A DNA stretch of 64,000 nt. It comes from Doris montereyensis (taxonomy: Eukaryota; Mollusca; Gastropoda; Nudibranchia; Dorididae). Of the stretch, positions 51,801 to 63,500 are shown piece after piece. The notes beneath the pieces are model-generated. The model ran no database searches. It was not told where the DNA came from and saw only the letters and a list, made by a program, of their open reading frames with translations. Position 1 is the stretch's first letter; every line of letters starts with the position of its first letter. The translations under genes were made by a program, and so were the position numbers. The stretch is taken from assembly GCA_037039925.1 (NCBI GenBank), contig JAXRKP010001291.1, forward strand, positions 22,046 through 86,045, read 5' to 3'.

Positions 51801-52430
51801 CTAGTCTACTTTCAGTATTCTAGTCTAATGTCAGTATTCTAGTCTAATATCAGTATTCTAGTCTAATGTCAGTATTCTAGTCTAACGTCAGTATTCTAGT
51901 CTAATGTCAGTAATCTAGTCTGATGTCAGTATTCTAAGGCTAATGTCAGTATTCTATTCCGTCTAATGTCAGTAATACAGTCTAATGTCAGTATTCAGTC
52001 TAATGTAAGTATTCTGTTTAATGTCAGCATTCTAGTGTAATGTCAGTATTCTGTCTAATATCAGTATTCTAGTCTAATGTCAGTAATCCAGTCTCATGTC
52101 AGTATTCTAGTCTGTCAGTATTCTGTCTAATGTCAGTAATCCAGTCTAATGTCATTAATCTATTCTAATGTCAGTAATGTAGTCTAATGTCAGTAATCTA
52201 TTCTAATGTCAGTAATCTATTCTAATGTCAGTAATCTATTCTAATGTCAGTATTCTAGTCTAATGTCAGTATTCTAGTCTAATGTCAGTAATCCAATCTA
52301 ATGTCAGTATTCTAATCTAATGTCAGTAGTCTATTCTAATGTCAGTAATATATTCTAATGTCAGTATTCTATTCTAGTATCTGTAATCTTTTCTAATGGC
52401 AGTAATCTATTCTAATGTCAGTAAACTATT
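30836..52430. repeat. Giant 19-bp minisatellite (21.6 kb)
   Basis: More than 1,100 copies (length divided by period) of a 19-bp unit, tagtctaatgtcagtattc. Common variants are cagtctaatgtcagtaatc and an 18-bp form lacking one base (tgtctaatg...). It fills most of the 24.8-kb intron between exons 54298-54403 and 29410-29490. Higher-order structure is present: dimers at 32890-33430 and duplicated blocks of about 650-690 bp (see findings). The consensus has no CpG. No gene or other element interrupts it. Confidence 0.98.
32890..33430. repeat. 38-bp dimeric sub-block of the 19-bp array
   Basis: Units alternate strictly between 'gaatgttagtctaatgtca' and 'ctattctagtctaatgtca' types, giving a 38-bp higher-order repeat for about 14 dimers. 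Confidence 0.9.
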
Positions 52431-53608
52431 ATAATGTCAGCAATCCAGTTCCATGTCAGCATCCCAATCCCATGTCAGCATTCCAATCCCATGTCAGCAT
52501 TCCAATCCCATGTCAGCATCCCAGTCCCATGTCAGCATTCCAGTCCCATGTCAGCATTCCAGTCCCATGTCAGCATTCCAATCCCATGTCAGCATCCCAG
52601 GCCCATGTCAGTATCCCAGTCCCTTGTCAGCAATCCAGTCCTATGTCGGCATTCCATTCCCATGTCAGCATTCCATGTCAGCATTCCATGTCAGCATCCC
52701 AATCCCATGTCAGCATTGCAATCCCATGTCAGCATTCCATGTCAGCATCCCTGTCCCATGTCAGCATCCCAGTCCCATGTTAGCATTGCAGTCCCACGTC
52801 AGCATTACATGTCGGCATTCCAGTCCCATGTCAGCATTCCAGTCCCTTGTCAGTATTCAATGTCAACATTCCATGTCAGCATTCCCGTCCCATGTCAGCA
52901 TTCCAGTCCCATGTCAGCATTTCATGTCAGCATCCCAGTCCCATGTCAGCATTCCAGTCCATGTCAGCATTCCAGTCCCATGTCAGCATTCCAGTCCCTT
53001 GTCAGCATTCCATGTCAGCATTCCATGTCAGCATTCCAGTCCCATGTCAGCATTCCATGTCAGCATCCCAGTCCCATGTCAGTTTTCCAGTCCCATGTCA
53101 GCATTCCAGTCCCATGTCAGCATTCCGGTCCCATGTCAGCATTCCGGTCCCATGTCAGCATTCCAGTCCCATGTCAGCATTCCGGTCCCATGTCAGCATT
53201 TCAGTCCCATGTCAGCATTCCAGTACCATGTCAGCTTTCCAGTCCCATGTCAGCATCCCAGTCCCATGTCAGTATTCCAGTCCCATGTCAGCATTCCAGT
53301 CCCATGTCAGCATTCCAGTCCCTTGTCAGCATCCCAGTCCCATGTCAGCATTCCAGTACCATGTCAGCATTCCAGTACCATGTCAGCATTCCGATCCCAT
53401 GTCAGCATCCCAGTCTCATGTCAGCATCCCAGTCCCATGTCAGCATTCCAGTCCCATGTCAGCATTCCAGTCCCATGTCAGCATCCCAGTCCCATGTCAG
53501 CTTTCCAGTCCCATGTCAGCATCCCAGTCCCATGTCAGCATTCCAGTCCCATGTCAGCATCCCAGTCCCATGTCAGCATTCCAGTCCCATGTCAGCATTC
53601 CAGTCCCT
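52431..53608. repeat. C-rich subfamily of the 19-bp minisatellite
   Basis: About 62 copies of cagtcccatgtcagcattc, the same 19-bp unit with several T-to-C changes and one A-to-C. The switch from the TA-rich form is sharp at about 52430. Loss of the TAA/TAG triplets opens all three plus-strand frames for about 390-400 codons, each coding a shifted 19-residue repeat; these are by-products. The array ends sharply at 53608. Confidence 0.96.
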
Positions 53609-53815
53609 TAAAAATGGACAATGCTACATAAACAATTGACTGTGCTGGGGAGAAAGATGTTCCCTAAGACGCTTGCGGGAATCTTTATGGTGAAAGCTAG
53701 ACGGAAGCCACCAAGCGAAATATAGTGATGTCGAACGAGACACTCACAAATGTAGGAGTATGGAATGTCAGAACCATGTTTGAATAAGTTAAATGTCAAA
53801 CACATATTAACAAAC
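53609..53815. other. Unique intron spacer
   Basis: About 200 bases without tandem structure. I checked both strands for SLC5-like or other exons and saw none. Confidence 0.6.
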
Positions 53816-53985
53816 CACACACGCACACACACACACACACACACACATACAATCACTAACACACAAACACCTATCCTCCAACCAACATACACAATTCAGA
53901 CACACACCCAGACTAACACATACATATACACACACACCCATACACACAGACACACACACTCTAACGAGAATACACTCACATCTTA
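53816..53985. repeat. (CA)n microsatellite, interrupted
   Basis: CA-rich region with a pure run near 53822-53848 and imperfect runs to about 53962. It makes a Cys/Val-rich minus-strand frame that is not a gene. Confidence 0.93.
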
Positions 53986-54011
53986 ACACAGTGTGACGAC
54001 TATTTAACTTC

Positions 54012-54288
54012 ACAAAATTGCAGCCTTGCCTCACAAGTAGGGATTGCAGCCTTTCCCTCGCAAGTAGGGATTGCAGCCTTGCCTCACAAGTAGGGATTGC
54101 AGCTTTGCCCTCACAAGTAGGGATTGCAGCCTTGCCCTAACAAGTAGGGATCGCAGCCTAGCCCTTACAAGTAGGGATTTCAGCCTTGCCCTCACAAGTA
54201 GGGATTGCAGCCTTGCCCTCACAAGTAGGGATTGCAGCCTTGCGCTCACAAGTAGGGATTGCAGCCTTGCCCACACAAGTAGGTAAGC
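54012..54288. repeat. 27-bp minisatellite next to exon donor
   Basis: Ten copies of a 27-bp unit with the core tagggattgcagccttgccc. The last copy ends about nine bases from the donor of exon 54298-54403. 27 bp is nine codons, so the exon's frame runs on into the array on the minus strand, making the exon look longer than it is. Confidence 0.95.
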
Positions 54289-54297
54289 AGGTAATAC

Positions 54298-54403
54298 CTG
54301 TAATAGTCAGCAAGGCAGTGGCCAGAACCAACATGATAATTGACAGGTAGAGATCCCATTTCAAAGCTTGTTGTACAAAGAGGGCTCCCGTGTACAAGTC
54401 ACT
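54298..54403 (-). CDS. SLC5A: SLC5/SGLT-type symporter, internal exon (first of five)
   Basis: A 106-nt exon with a long pyrimidine tract ending gtttcacag and donor CAG/gtatta. It opens in phase 0 and encodes 35 whole codons: SDLYTGALFVQQALKWD, then LYLSIIMLVLATALLTIT, a membrane helix. This matches the SGLT segment (A/S)D-x-(F/Y)-(S/T)GA-x-F followed by the ALYTITGGL helix. The final G pairs with GC of the next exon, 24.8 kb away, to make glycine. By comparison with human SGLT1 (from memory), the five exons span about residues 158-340 of roughly 660, so N- and C-terminal exons lie outside the window. A larger minus-strand frame here extends into flanking repeats on both sides; I cut it at the splice sites because only the part between them has family similarity. 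Confidence 0.95.
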
Positions 54404-54429
54404 CTGTGAAACAAAAACAAAAAAGACAC
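54404..54429 (-). promoter_or_regulatory. Pyrimidine tract and 3' splice site
   Basis: Minus strand reads cttttttgtttttgtttcacag just before the exon. This is the best pyrimidine tract among the five acceptors. It is squeezed between the exon and the 36-bp array, which begins at about 54430. Confidence 0.85.
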
Positions 54430-54720
54430 AGGTTGATATCCCTACCACTCTAATCAAGGAACATAAGGTTGATATCAATACTGTTCTAATCAAGGAACAT
54501 AAGATTAATATCACTACCACTCTAATCAAGGAACATAAAGTTGATATCACTACCACTCTAATCAAGGAACATAAAGTTGATATTACTACCACTCTAATTA
54601 AAGTTGATATCACTACCACTCTAATCAAGGAACATAAAGTTGATATCACTACCACTCTAATCAAGGAACATAAAGTTGATATCACTACCACTCTAATCAA
54701 GAACATAAGAACTAATCAAG
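54430..54720. repeat. 36-bp minisatellite, left edge
   Basis: About eight copies of a 36-bp unit with cores aaggttgatatcactaccac and tctaatcaaggaacat. Being 12 codons long it keeps a plus-strand frame open, which is not a gene. Confidence 0.95.
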
Positions 54721-57700
54721 GAACATAAGATTGATATCACACTACCAGTCTAATCAAGGAACATAAGATTGATATCACACTACCAGTCTAATCAAGGAAC
54801 ATAAGATTGATATCACACTACAACTCTAATCAAGGAACATAAGATTGATATCACACTACCAGTCTAATCAAGGAACATAAGGTTGATATCACACTACCAC
54901 TCTAATCAAGGAACATAAGATTGATATCACTACCACTCTAATCAAGGAACATAAGATTGATATCACACTACCAGTCTAATCAAGGAACATAAGGTTGATA
55001 TCACACTACCAGTCTAATCAAGGAACATAAGATTGATATCACACTACCAGTCTAATCAAGGAACATAAGATTGATATCACACTACCAGTCTAATCAAGGA
55101 ACATAAGATTGATATCACACTACCAGTCTAATCAAGGAACATAAGGTTGATATCACACTACCTCTAATCAAGGAACATAAGATTGATATCACACTACCAG
55201 TCTAATCAAGGAACATAAGATTGATATCACACTACCAGTCTAATCAAGGAACATAAGATTGATATCACACTACCAGTCTAATCAAGGAACATAAGATTGA
55301 TATCACACTAATCTAATCAAGGAACATAAGATTGATATCACACTACTCTAATCAAGGAACATAAGGTTGATATCACACTACCAGTCTAATCAAGGAACAT
55401 AAGATTGATATCACACTACCACTCTAATCAAGGAACATAAGATTGATATCTAATCAAGGAACATAAGATTGATATACCAGTCTAATCTAATCAAGGAACA
55501 TAAGATTGATATCACACTACCAGTCTAATCAAGGAACATAAGATTGATATCACACTACCAGTCTAATCAAGGAACATAAGGTTGATATCACACTACCAGT
55601 CTAATCAAGGAACATAAGATTGATATCACACTACCACTCTAATCAAGGAACATAAGATTGATATCACACTACCAGTCTAATCAAGGAACATAAGATTGAT
55701 ATCACACTACCACTCTAATCAAGGAACATAAGATTGATATCACACTACTCTAATCAAGGAACATAAGATTGATATCACACTACCAGTCTAATCAAGGAAC
55801 ATAAGATTGATATCTCTAATCAAGGAACATAAGATTGATATCCACTCTAATCAAGGAACATAAGATTGATAATCATCACTACTCTAATCAAGGAACATAA
55901 GATTGATATGATATCTAATCAAGGAACATAAGATTGATATCACAGCACTCTAATCAAGGAACATAAGATTGATATCACTACCACTCTAATCAAGGAACAT
56001 AAGATTGATATCACACTACTCTAATCAAGGAACATAAGATTGATATCACACTACCACTCTAATCAAGGAACATAAGATTGATATCACACTACTCTAATCA
56101 AGGAACATAAGATTGATATCACACTACTCTAATCAAGGAACATAAGATTGATATCACACTACCAGTCTAATCAAGGAACATAAGATTGATATCACACTAC
56201 CAGTCTAATCAAGGAACATAAGATTGATATCACACTACCACTCTAATCAAGGAACATAAGATTGAACTACTCTAATAAGATTGATATCACACTACCAGTC
56301 TAATCAAGGAACATAAGATTGATATCACACTAATCAAGGAACATAAGGTTGATATCACACTACCACTCTAATCAAGGAACATAAGATTGATATCACACAC
56401 TAATCAAGGAACATAAGATTGATATCACACTACTCTAATCAAGGAACATAAGATTGATATCACACTACCAGTCTAATCAAGGAACATAAGATTGATATCA
56501 CACTACTCTAATCAAGGAACATAAGATTGATATATCTAATCAAGGAACTACCACTAGCACTCTAATCAAGGAACATAAGATTGATATCACACTACTCTAA
56601 TCAAGGAACATAAGATTGATATCACACACTAATCAAGGAACATAAGATTGATATCTAATCTAATCAAGGAACATAAGATTGATATCACACTACTCTAATC
56701 AAGGAACATAAGATTGATATCACACTACCACTCTAATCAAGGAACATAAGATTGATATCACATATCTAATCAAGGAACATAAGATTGACCACTACCAGTC
56801 TAATCAAGGAACATAAGATTGATATCACACTACTACTCTAATCAAGGAACATAAGATTGATATCACACTAATCCATAAGGTTGATATCACACTACCAGTC
56901 TAATCAAGGAACATAAGATTGATATCACACTACTCTAATCATAAGGTTGAACTAATAAGATTGATATCACTAGCACTCTAATCAAGGAACATAAGATTGA
57001 ACATAAGATTGATATCACACTACCACACTCTAATCAAGGAACATAAGATTGATATCACACTACCACTCTAATCAAGGAACATAAGATTGATATCACACTA
57101 CCACTCTAATCAAGGAACATAAGATTGATATCACACTACTCTAATCAAGGAACATAAGATTGATATCACACTACTCTAATCAAGGAACATAAGATTGATA
57201 TCACACTACCACTCTAATCTAATCAAGGAACATAAGATTGATATCACACTACTCTAATCAAGGAACATAAGATTGGAACCAGTCTAATCAAGGAACATAA
57301 GATTGATATCACACTACTCTAATCAAGGAACATAAGATTGATATCACACTACCACTCTAATCAAGGAACATAAGATTGATATCACACTACCTCTAATCAA
57401 GGAACATAAGATTGATATCACACTACTCTAATCAAGGAACATAAGATTGATATCACACTACTCTAATCAAGGAACATAAGATTGATATCACACTACCACT
57501 CTAATCAAGGAACATAAGATTGATATCACACTACCTCTAATCAAGGAACATAAGATTGAACTAATCAAGGAACATAAGATTGATATCACACTACTCTAAT
57601 CAAGGAACATAAGATTGATATCACACTACCACTCTAATCAAGGAACATAAGGTTGATATCACACTACCACTCTAATCAAGGAACATAAGGTTGATATCAC

Positions 57701-59340
57701 ACTACCACTCTAATCAAGGAACATAAGATTGATATCACACTACCACTCTAATCAAGGAACATAAGATTGATATTGATATCACACTACACTCTAATCAAGG
57801 AACATAAGATTGATATCACACTACCACTCTAATCAAGGAACATAAGATTGATATCACACTACCACTCTAATCAAGGAACAAGTTGATAACATAAGATTGA
57901 TATCACACTACCACTCTAATCAAGGAACATAAGATTGATATCACACTACTCTAATCAAGGAACATAAGATTGATATCACACTACCAGTCTAATCAAGGAA
58001 CATAAGATTGATATCACACTACCACTCTAATCAAGGAACATAAGATTGATATCACACTACCAGTCTAATCAAGGAACATAAGATTGATATCACACTATAA
58101 TCAAGGAACATAAGATTGATATCACACTACTCTAATCAAGGAACATAAGATTGATATCACACTACCAGTCTAATCAAGGAACATAAGATTGATATCACAC
58201 TACTCTAATCAAGGAACATAAGATTGATATCATTAGCACTCTAATCAAGGAACATAAGATTGATATCACACTACCAGTCTAATCTAGGAACATAAGGTTG
58301 ATATCACACTACCACTCTAATCAAGGAACATAAGATTGATATCACACTACCAGTCTAATCAAGGAACATAAGATTGATATCACACTACCAGTCTAATCAA
58401 GGAACATAAGATTGATATCACACTACCACTCTAATCAAGGAACATAAGATTGATATCACACTACCAGTCTAATCAAGGAACATAAGATTGATATCACACA
58501 CTAATCAAGGAACATAAGATTGATATCACACTACTCTAATCAAGGAACATAAGATTGATATCACACTACTTAATCAAGGAACATAAGGTTGATATCACAC
58601 TACCAGTCTAATCAAGGAACATAAGATTGATATCACACTACTCTAATCAAGGAACATAAGATTGATATCACACTACCAGTCTAATCAAGGAACATAAGAT
58701 TGATATCACACTACTCTAATCAAGGAACATAAGATTGATATCACTAGCACTCTAATCAAGGAACATAAGATTGATATCACACTAAGTCTAATCTAGGAAC
58801 ATAAGATTGATATCACACTACCACTCTAATCAAGGAACATAAGATTGATATCACAAGGAACTACCACTCTAATCAAGGAACATAAGATTGATATCACACT
58901 ACAGTCTAATCAAGGAACATAAGATTGATATCACACTACCAGTCTAATCAAGGAACATAAGATTGATATATCAGTCTAATCAAGGAACATAAGATTGATA
59001 TCACACTACCAGTCTAATCAAGGAACATAAGATTGATATCACACTACCAGTCTAATCAAGGAACATAAGATTGATATCACACTACCAGTCTAATCAAGGA
59101 ACATAAGATTGATATCAGTCTAATCAAAGGAACATAAGATTGATATCAATTACCAGTCTAATCACCTCTACCAGTCTAATCAAGGAACATAAGGTTGATA
59201 TCACACTACCACTCTAATCAAGGAACATATGGTTGATATCACACTACCAGTCTAATCAAGGAACACAAGGTTGATATCACACTACCACTCTAATCAAGGA
59301 ACATAAGATTGATATCACACTACCAGTCTAATCAAGGAAC
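54721..59340. repeat. 38-bp variant, central block of the same minisatellite
   Basis: Central block in which most units read aagattgatatcacactacc, two bases longer than the 36-bp form (an extra 'ac') and with aagatt for aaggtt. A 35-bp form lacking 'cag' is also common. Many truncated or fused units occur (55440-55490, 55800-55930, 56260-56350, 56520-56560, 56930-57000). Frames close here because 38 is not a multiple of three. Confidence 0.95.
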
Positions 59341-60366
59341 ATAATGTTGATATCTCTACCACTGATCAAGGAACACAAGGTTGATATCAATACTACTCTA
59401 ATCCAGGAACATAAGGTTGATATCACTACCACTCTAATCAAGGAACATAAAGTTGATATCAAGACCGTTTTAATCAAGGAACATAAGGTTGATATCAATA
59501 CTACTCTAATCAAGGAATATAAGGTTGATATCACTACTGTTCTCATCAAGGAACATCAGGTTGATTGATATCAAAGAACATAAGGTTGATATCACTCTAA
59601 TTAAGGAACATAAGATTGATATCAGTACCACTCAAGTCAAAGAACATAAGGTTGATCTCACTATCACTCAAATCAAGGAACATAAGGTTGATCTCACTAT
59701 CACTCTAATTAAGGAACATAAGGTTGATATTAGTACCACTCAAATCAAAGAACATAAGGTTGATATCACTACGACTCTAATCAAAGAACATAAGGTTGAT
59801 ATCACTACCACTCTAATTAAGGAACGTAAGCTTGCCACCAGTACCACTCAAATCAAAGAACATAAGGTTGATATCACTACCACTCTAATTAAGGAACGTA
59901 AGCTTGCCACCAGTACCACTCAAATCAAAGAACATAAGGTTGATATCACTACCACTGTAATCAAGGAACATAAGGTTGATATCACTACCACTGTAATCAA
60001 GGAACATAAGGTTGATATCACTACCACTGTAATCAAGGAACATAAGGTTGATATCAAGGAACACTACCACTGTAATCAAGGAACATAAGGTTGATATCAC
60101 TACCACTGTAATCAAGGAACATAAGGTTGATATCACTACCACTGTAATCAAGGAACATAAGGTTGATATCACTACCACTGTAATCAAGGAACATAAGGTT
60201 AATATCACTATCACTGTAATCAAGGAACATAAGGTTGATCTCACTATCACTCAAATCAAGGAACATAAGGTTGATATCACTACCACTGTAATCAAGGAAC
60301 AAAAGGTTGATATCACTACCACTGTAATCAAGGAACATAAGGTTGATATGACTACCACTCTAATGA
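59341..60366. repeat. 36-bp minisatellite, right edge
   Basis: Return to 36-bp units with more base variation (aaggttgatatcactaccac, some gtaatcaagg, some caaatcaaag). A 72-bp pair containing 'cgtaagcttgccaccag' occurs twice (about 59820-59930). Confidence 0.94.
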
Positions 60367-60564
60367 AGGTATATAAGGAGATGGGGTTGGATTATGGTGT
60401 GAACTCTGGGGGGGGGAAGAAGGGGAGAGGGGTGGATTAGGGTTTGAAATTAAGAGCAAGAAGGGAGAGGGAGTGAAGTATGGTTTGAAATTGAGGCGGA
60501 GAAGGGGAGAGGGGTGGATTATGATTTGAAATTGAGGGGAAGAAGGGGAGAGGGGTGGATTATT
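60367..60564. repeat. Short ~41-bp G-rich repeat
   Basis: Four imperfect copies of about 41 bp with cores gaaggggagaggggtggatt and tatgatttgaaattgagg. Runs of G at 60408-60416, 60422-60425 and 60429-60432 could fold as a G-quadruplex on the plus (template) strand. Confidence 0.85.
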
Positions 60565-63500
60565 AAGTGTGTCTAGAGTCTGAGGGTAACCGATACAGTC
60601 TGTTGAAACGTGTGTCTAGAGTCTGAGGGTAACCGATACAGTCTGTTGAAACGTGGGTCTAGAGCCTGAGGGTAACCGATACCGTCTGTTGAAACGTGTG
60701 TCTAAAGTCTGAGGGTAACCGATACAGTCTGTTGAAACGTGTGTCTAGAGTCTGAGGGTAACCGATACAGTCTGTTGAAACGTGTGTCTAGAGTCTGAGG
60801 GTAACCGATACAGTCTGTTGAAACGTGTGTCTAGAGTCTGAGGGTAACCGATACAGTCTGTTGAAACGTGTGTCTAGAGTCTGAGGGTAACCGATACAGT
60901 CTGTTAAAACGTGTGTCTAGAGTCTGAGGGTAACCGATACAGTCTGTTGAAACGTGTGTCTAGAGTCTGAGGGTAACCGATACAGTCTGTTGAAACGTGT
61001 CTAGAGCCTGAGGATAACCAATACAGTCTGTTGAAACGTGTGTCTAGAGCCTGAGGATAACCGATACAGTCTGTTGAAACGTGTGTCTAGAGCCTGAGGA
61101 TAACCAATACAGTCTGTTTTAACGTTCCATGTCTAGAGTCTGAGGGTAAATGATACAGTCTGTTGAAACGTGTGTCTAGAGCCTGAGGATAACCAATACA
61201 GTCTGTTGAAACGTTCCATGTCTAGAAACTGAGGGTAACCGATACAGTCTGTTGAAACGTGTGTCTAGAGCCTGAGGATAACCAATACAGTCTGTTGAAA
61301 CGTTCCATGTCTAGAGTCTGAGGGTAAATGATACAGTCTGTTGAAACGTTCCATGTCTAGAGTCTGAGGGTAAATGATACAGTCTGTTGAAACGTTCCAT
61401 GTCTAGAGTCTGAGGGTAAATGATACAGTCTGTTGAAACGTTCCATGTCTAGAGTCTGAGGATAACCGATACAGTCTGTTGAAACGTTCCATGTCTAGAG
61501 CCTGAGGATAACCGATACAGTCTCTTGAAACGTTGCATGTCTAGAGTCTGAGGGTAACCGATACAGTCTGTTGAAACGTGTGTCTAGAGCCTGAGGATAA
61601 CCAATACAGTCTGTCGAAACGTTCCATGTCTAGAGTCTGAGGGTAACCGATACAGTCTGTTGAAACGTGTGTCTAGAGCCTGAGGATAACCAATACAGTC
61701 TGTTGAAACGTTCCATGTCTAGAGTCTGAGGGTAAATGATACAGTCTGTTGAAACGTTCCATGTCTAGAGTCTGAGGGTAAATGATACAGTCTGTTGAAA
61801 CGTTCCATGTCTAGAGTCTGAGGGTAAATGATACAGTCTGTTGAAACGTTCCATGTCTAGAGCCTGAGGGTAACTGATACAATCTGTTGAAACGTGTGTC
61901 TAGAGCCTGAAGGTAACCGATGCAGTCTTTTGAAACGTTCCATGTCTAGAGTCAGAGGGTAACCGATACAGTCTGTTGAAACGTTCCATGTCTAGAGTCT
62001 GAGGGTAACCGATACAGTCTGTTGAAACGTTCCATGTCTAGAGTCTGAGGGTAAATGATACAGTCTGTTTAAACGTTCCATGTCTAGAGCCTGAGGGTAA
62101 CTGATACAGTCTGTTGAAACGTGTGTCTAGAGCCTGAGGGTAACCGATACAGTCTGTTTAAACGTTCCATGTCTAGAGCCTGAGGGTAACCGATACAGTC
62201 TGTTTAAACGTTCGATGTCTAGAGCCTGAGGGTAACCGATACAGTCTGTTGAAACGTTCCATGTCTAGAGCCTGAGGATAACCGATACAGTCTGTTGAAA
62301 CGTTCCATGTCTAGGAGCCTGAGGGTAACCGATACAGTCTGTTTAAATGTTCATGTCTAGATGAGGGTAACCGATACAGTCTGTTGAAACGTTCCATGTC
62401 TAGAGTCTGAGGGTAACCGATACAGTCTGTTGAAACGTTCCATGTCTAGAGCCTGAGGGTAACCGAACAGTCTGTTGAAACGTTCCATGTCTAGAGTCTG
62501 AGGATAACCGATACAGTCTGTTGAAACGTTCCATGTCTAGAACCTGAGGGTAACCGATACAGTCTGTTGAAAGTTCTGTTAGAAACGTTCCATACAGTAT
62601 GTTGAAACGTTCCATCTAGAGCCTGAGGTAATTGATACAGTCTGTTGAAACGTTCCATATCTAGAGTCTGAGGGTAACTGATACAGTCTATTGAAACGTT
62701 CCATGTCTAGAGCCTGAGGGTAACTGATACAGTCTGTTGAAACGTTCCATATCTAGAGTCTGAGGTAACCGATACAGTCTGTTGAAACGTTCCATGTCTA
62801 GAGTCTGAGGGTAACCGATACAGTCTGTTGAAACGTTCCATGTCTAGAGCCTGAGGGTAACCGATACAGTCTGTTGAAACTTTCCATGTCTAGAGCCTGA
62901 GGATAACCGATACAGTCTGTTGAAACGTTCCATGTCTAGAGCCTGAGGATAACCGATACAGTCTGTTGAAACGTTCCATGTCTAGAGCCTGAGGATAACC
63001 GATACAGTCTGTTGAAACGTTCCATGTCTAGAGCCTGAGGATAACCGATACAGTCTGTTGAAACGTTCCATGTCTAGAGCCTGAGGGTAACCAATACAGT
63101 CTGTTTAAACGTTCCATGTCTAGAGCCTGAGGGTAAATGATACAGTTTGTTGAAACGTTCCTTGTCTAGAGTCTGAGGGTAACCGATACAGTTTGTTGAA
63201 ACGTTCCATGTCTAGAGCCTGAGGATAACCAATACAGTCTTTTGAAACGTTCCATGTCTAGAGCCTGAGGGTAACCAATACAGTCTGTTTAAATGTTCCA
63301 TGTCTAGAGCCTGAGGGTAAAATACAGTCTGTTGAAACGTTCCATGTCTAGAGCCTGAGGGTAACCGATACAGTCTGTTGAAACGGTAAGCCTGAGGGTA
63401 CCGGATACAGTCTGTTGAAACGTTGTGTCTCTGAGGGTAACTGATACAGTCTGTTGAAACGTTCCATGTCTAGAGCCTGAGGGTAACCGATACAGTCTGT

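Noticed and set aside
52415..53639. Three overlapping plus-strand frames of up to 401 codons (Ser/His/Pro-rich repeat protein)
   Set aside because: The 19-bp repeat there lacks stop triplets in all frames, so all three frames encode the same shifted peptide. No splice or start context; the frames end with the array.
53609..53815. Possible extra exon in the unique spacer
   Set aside because: Protein joins directly from exon 54298-54403 to 29410-29490 with no missing residues, and no family similarity was seen here.
54390..60440. 12-residue repeat frames (VDITTTLIKEHK type)
   Set aside because: Open only where units are 36 bp and closed where they are 38 bp, so they follow DNA repeat length, not protein function.
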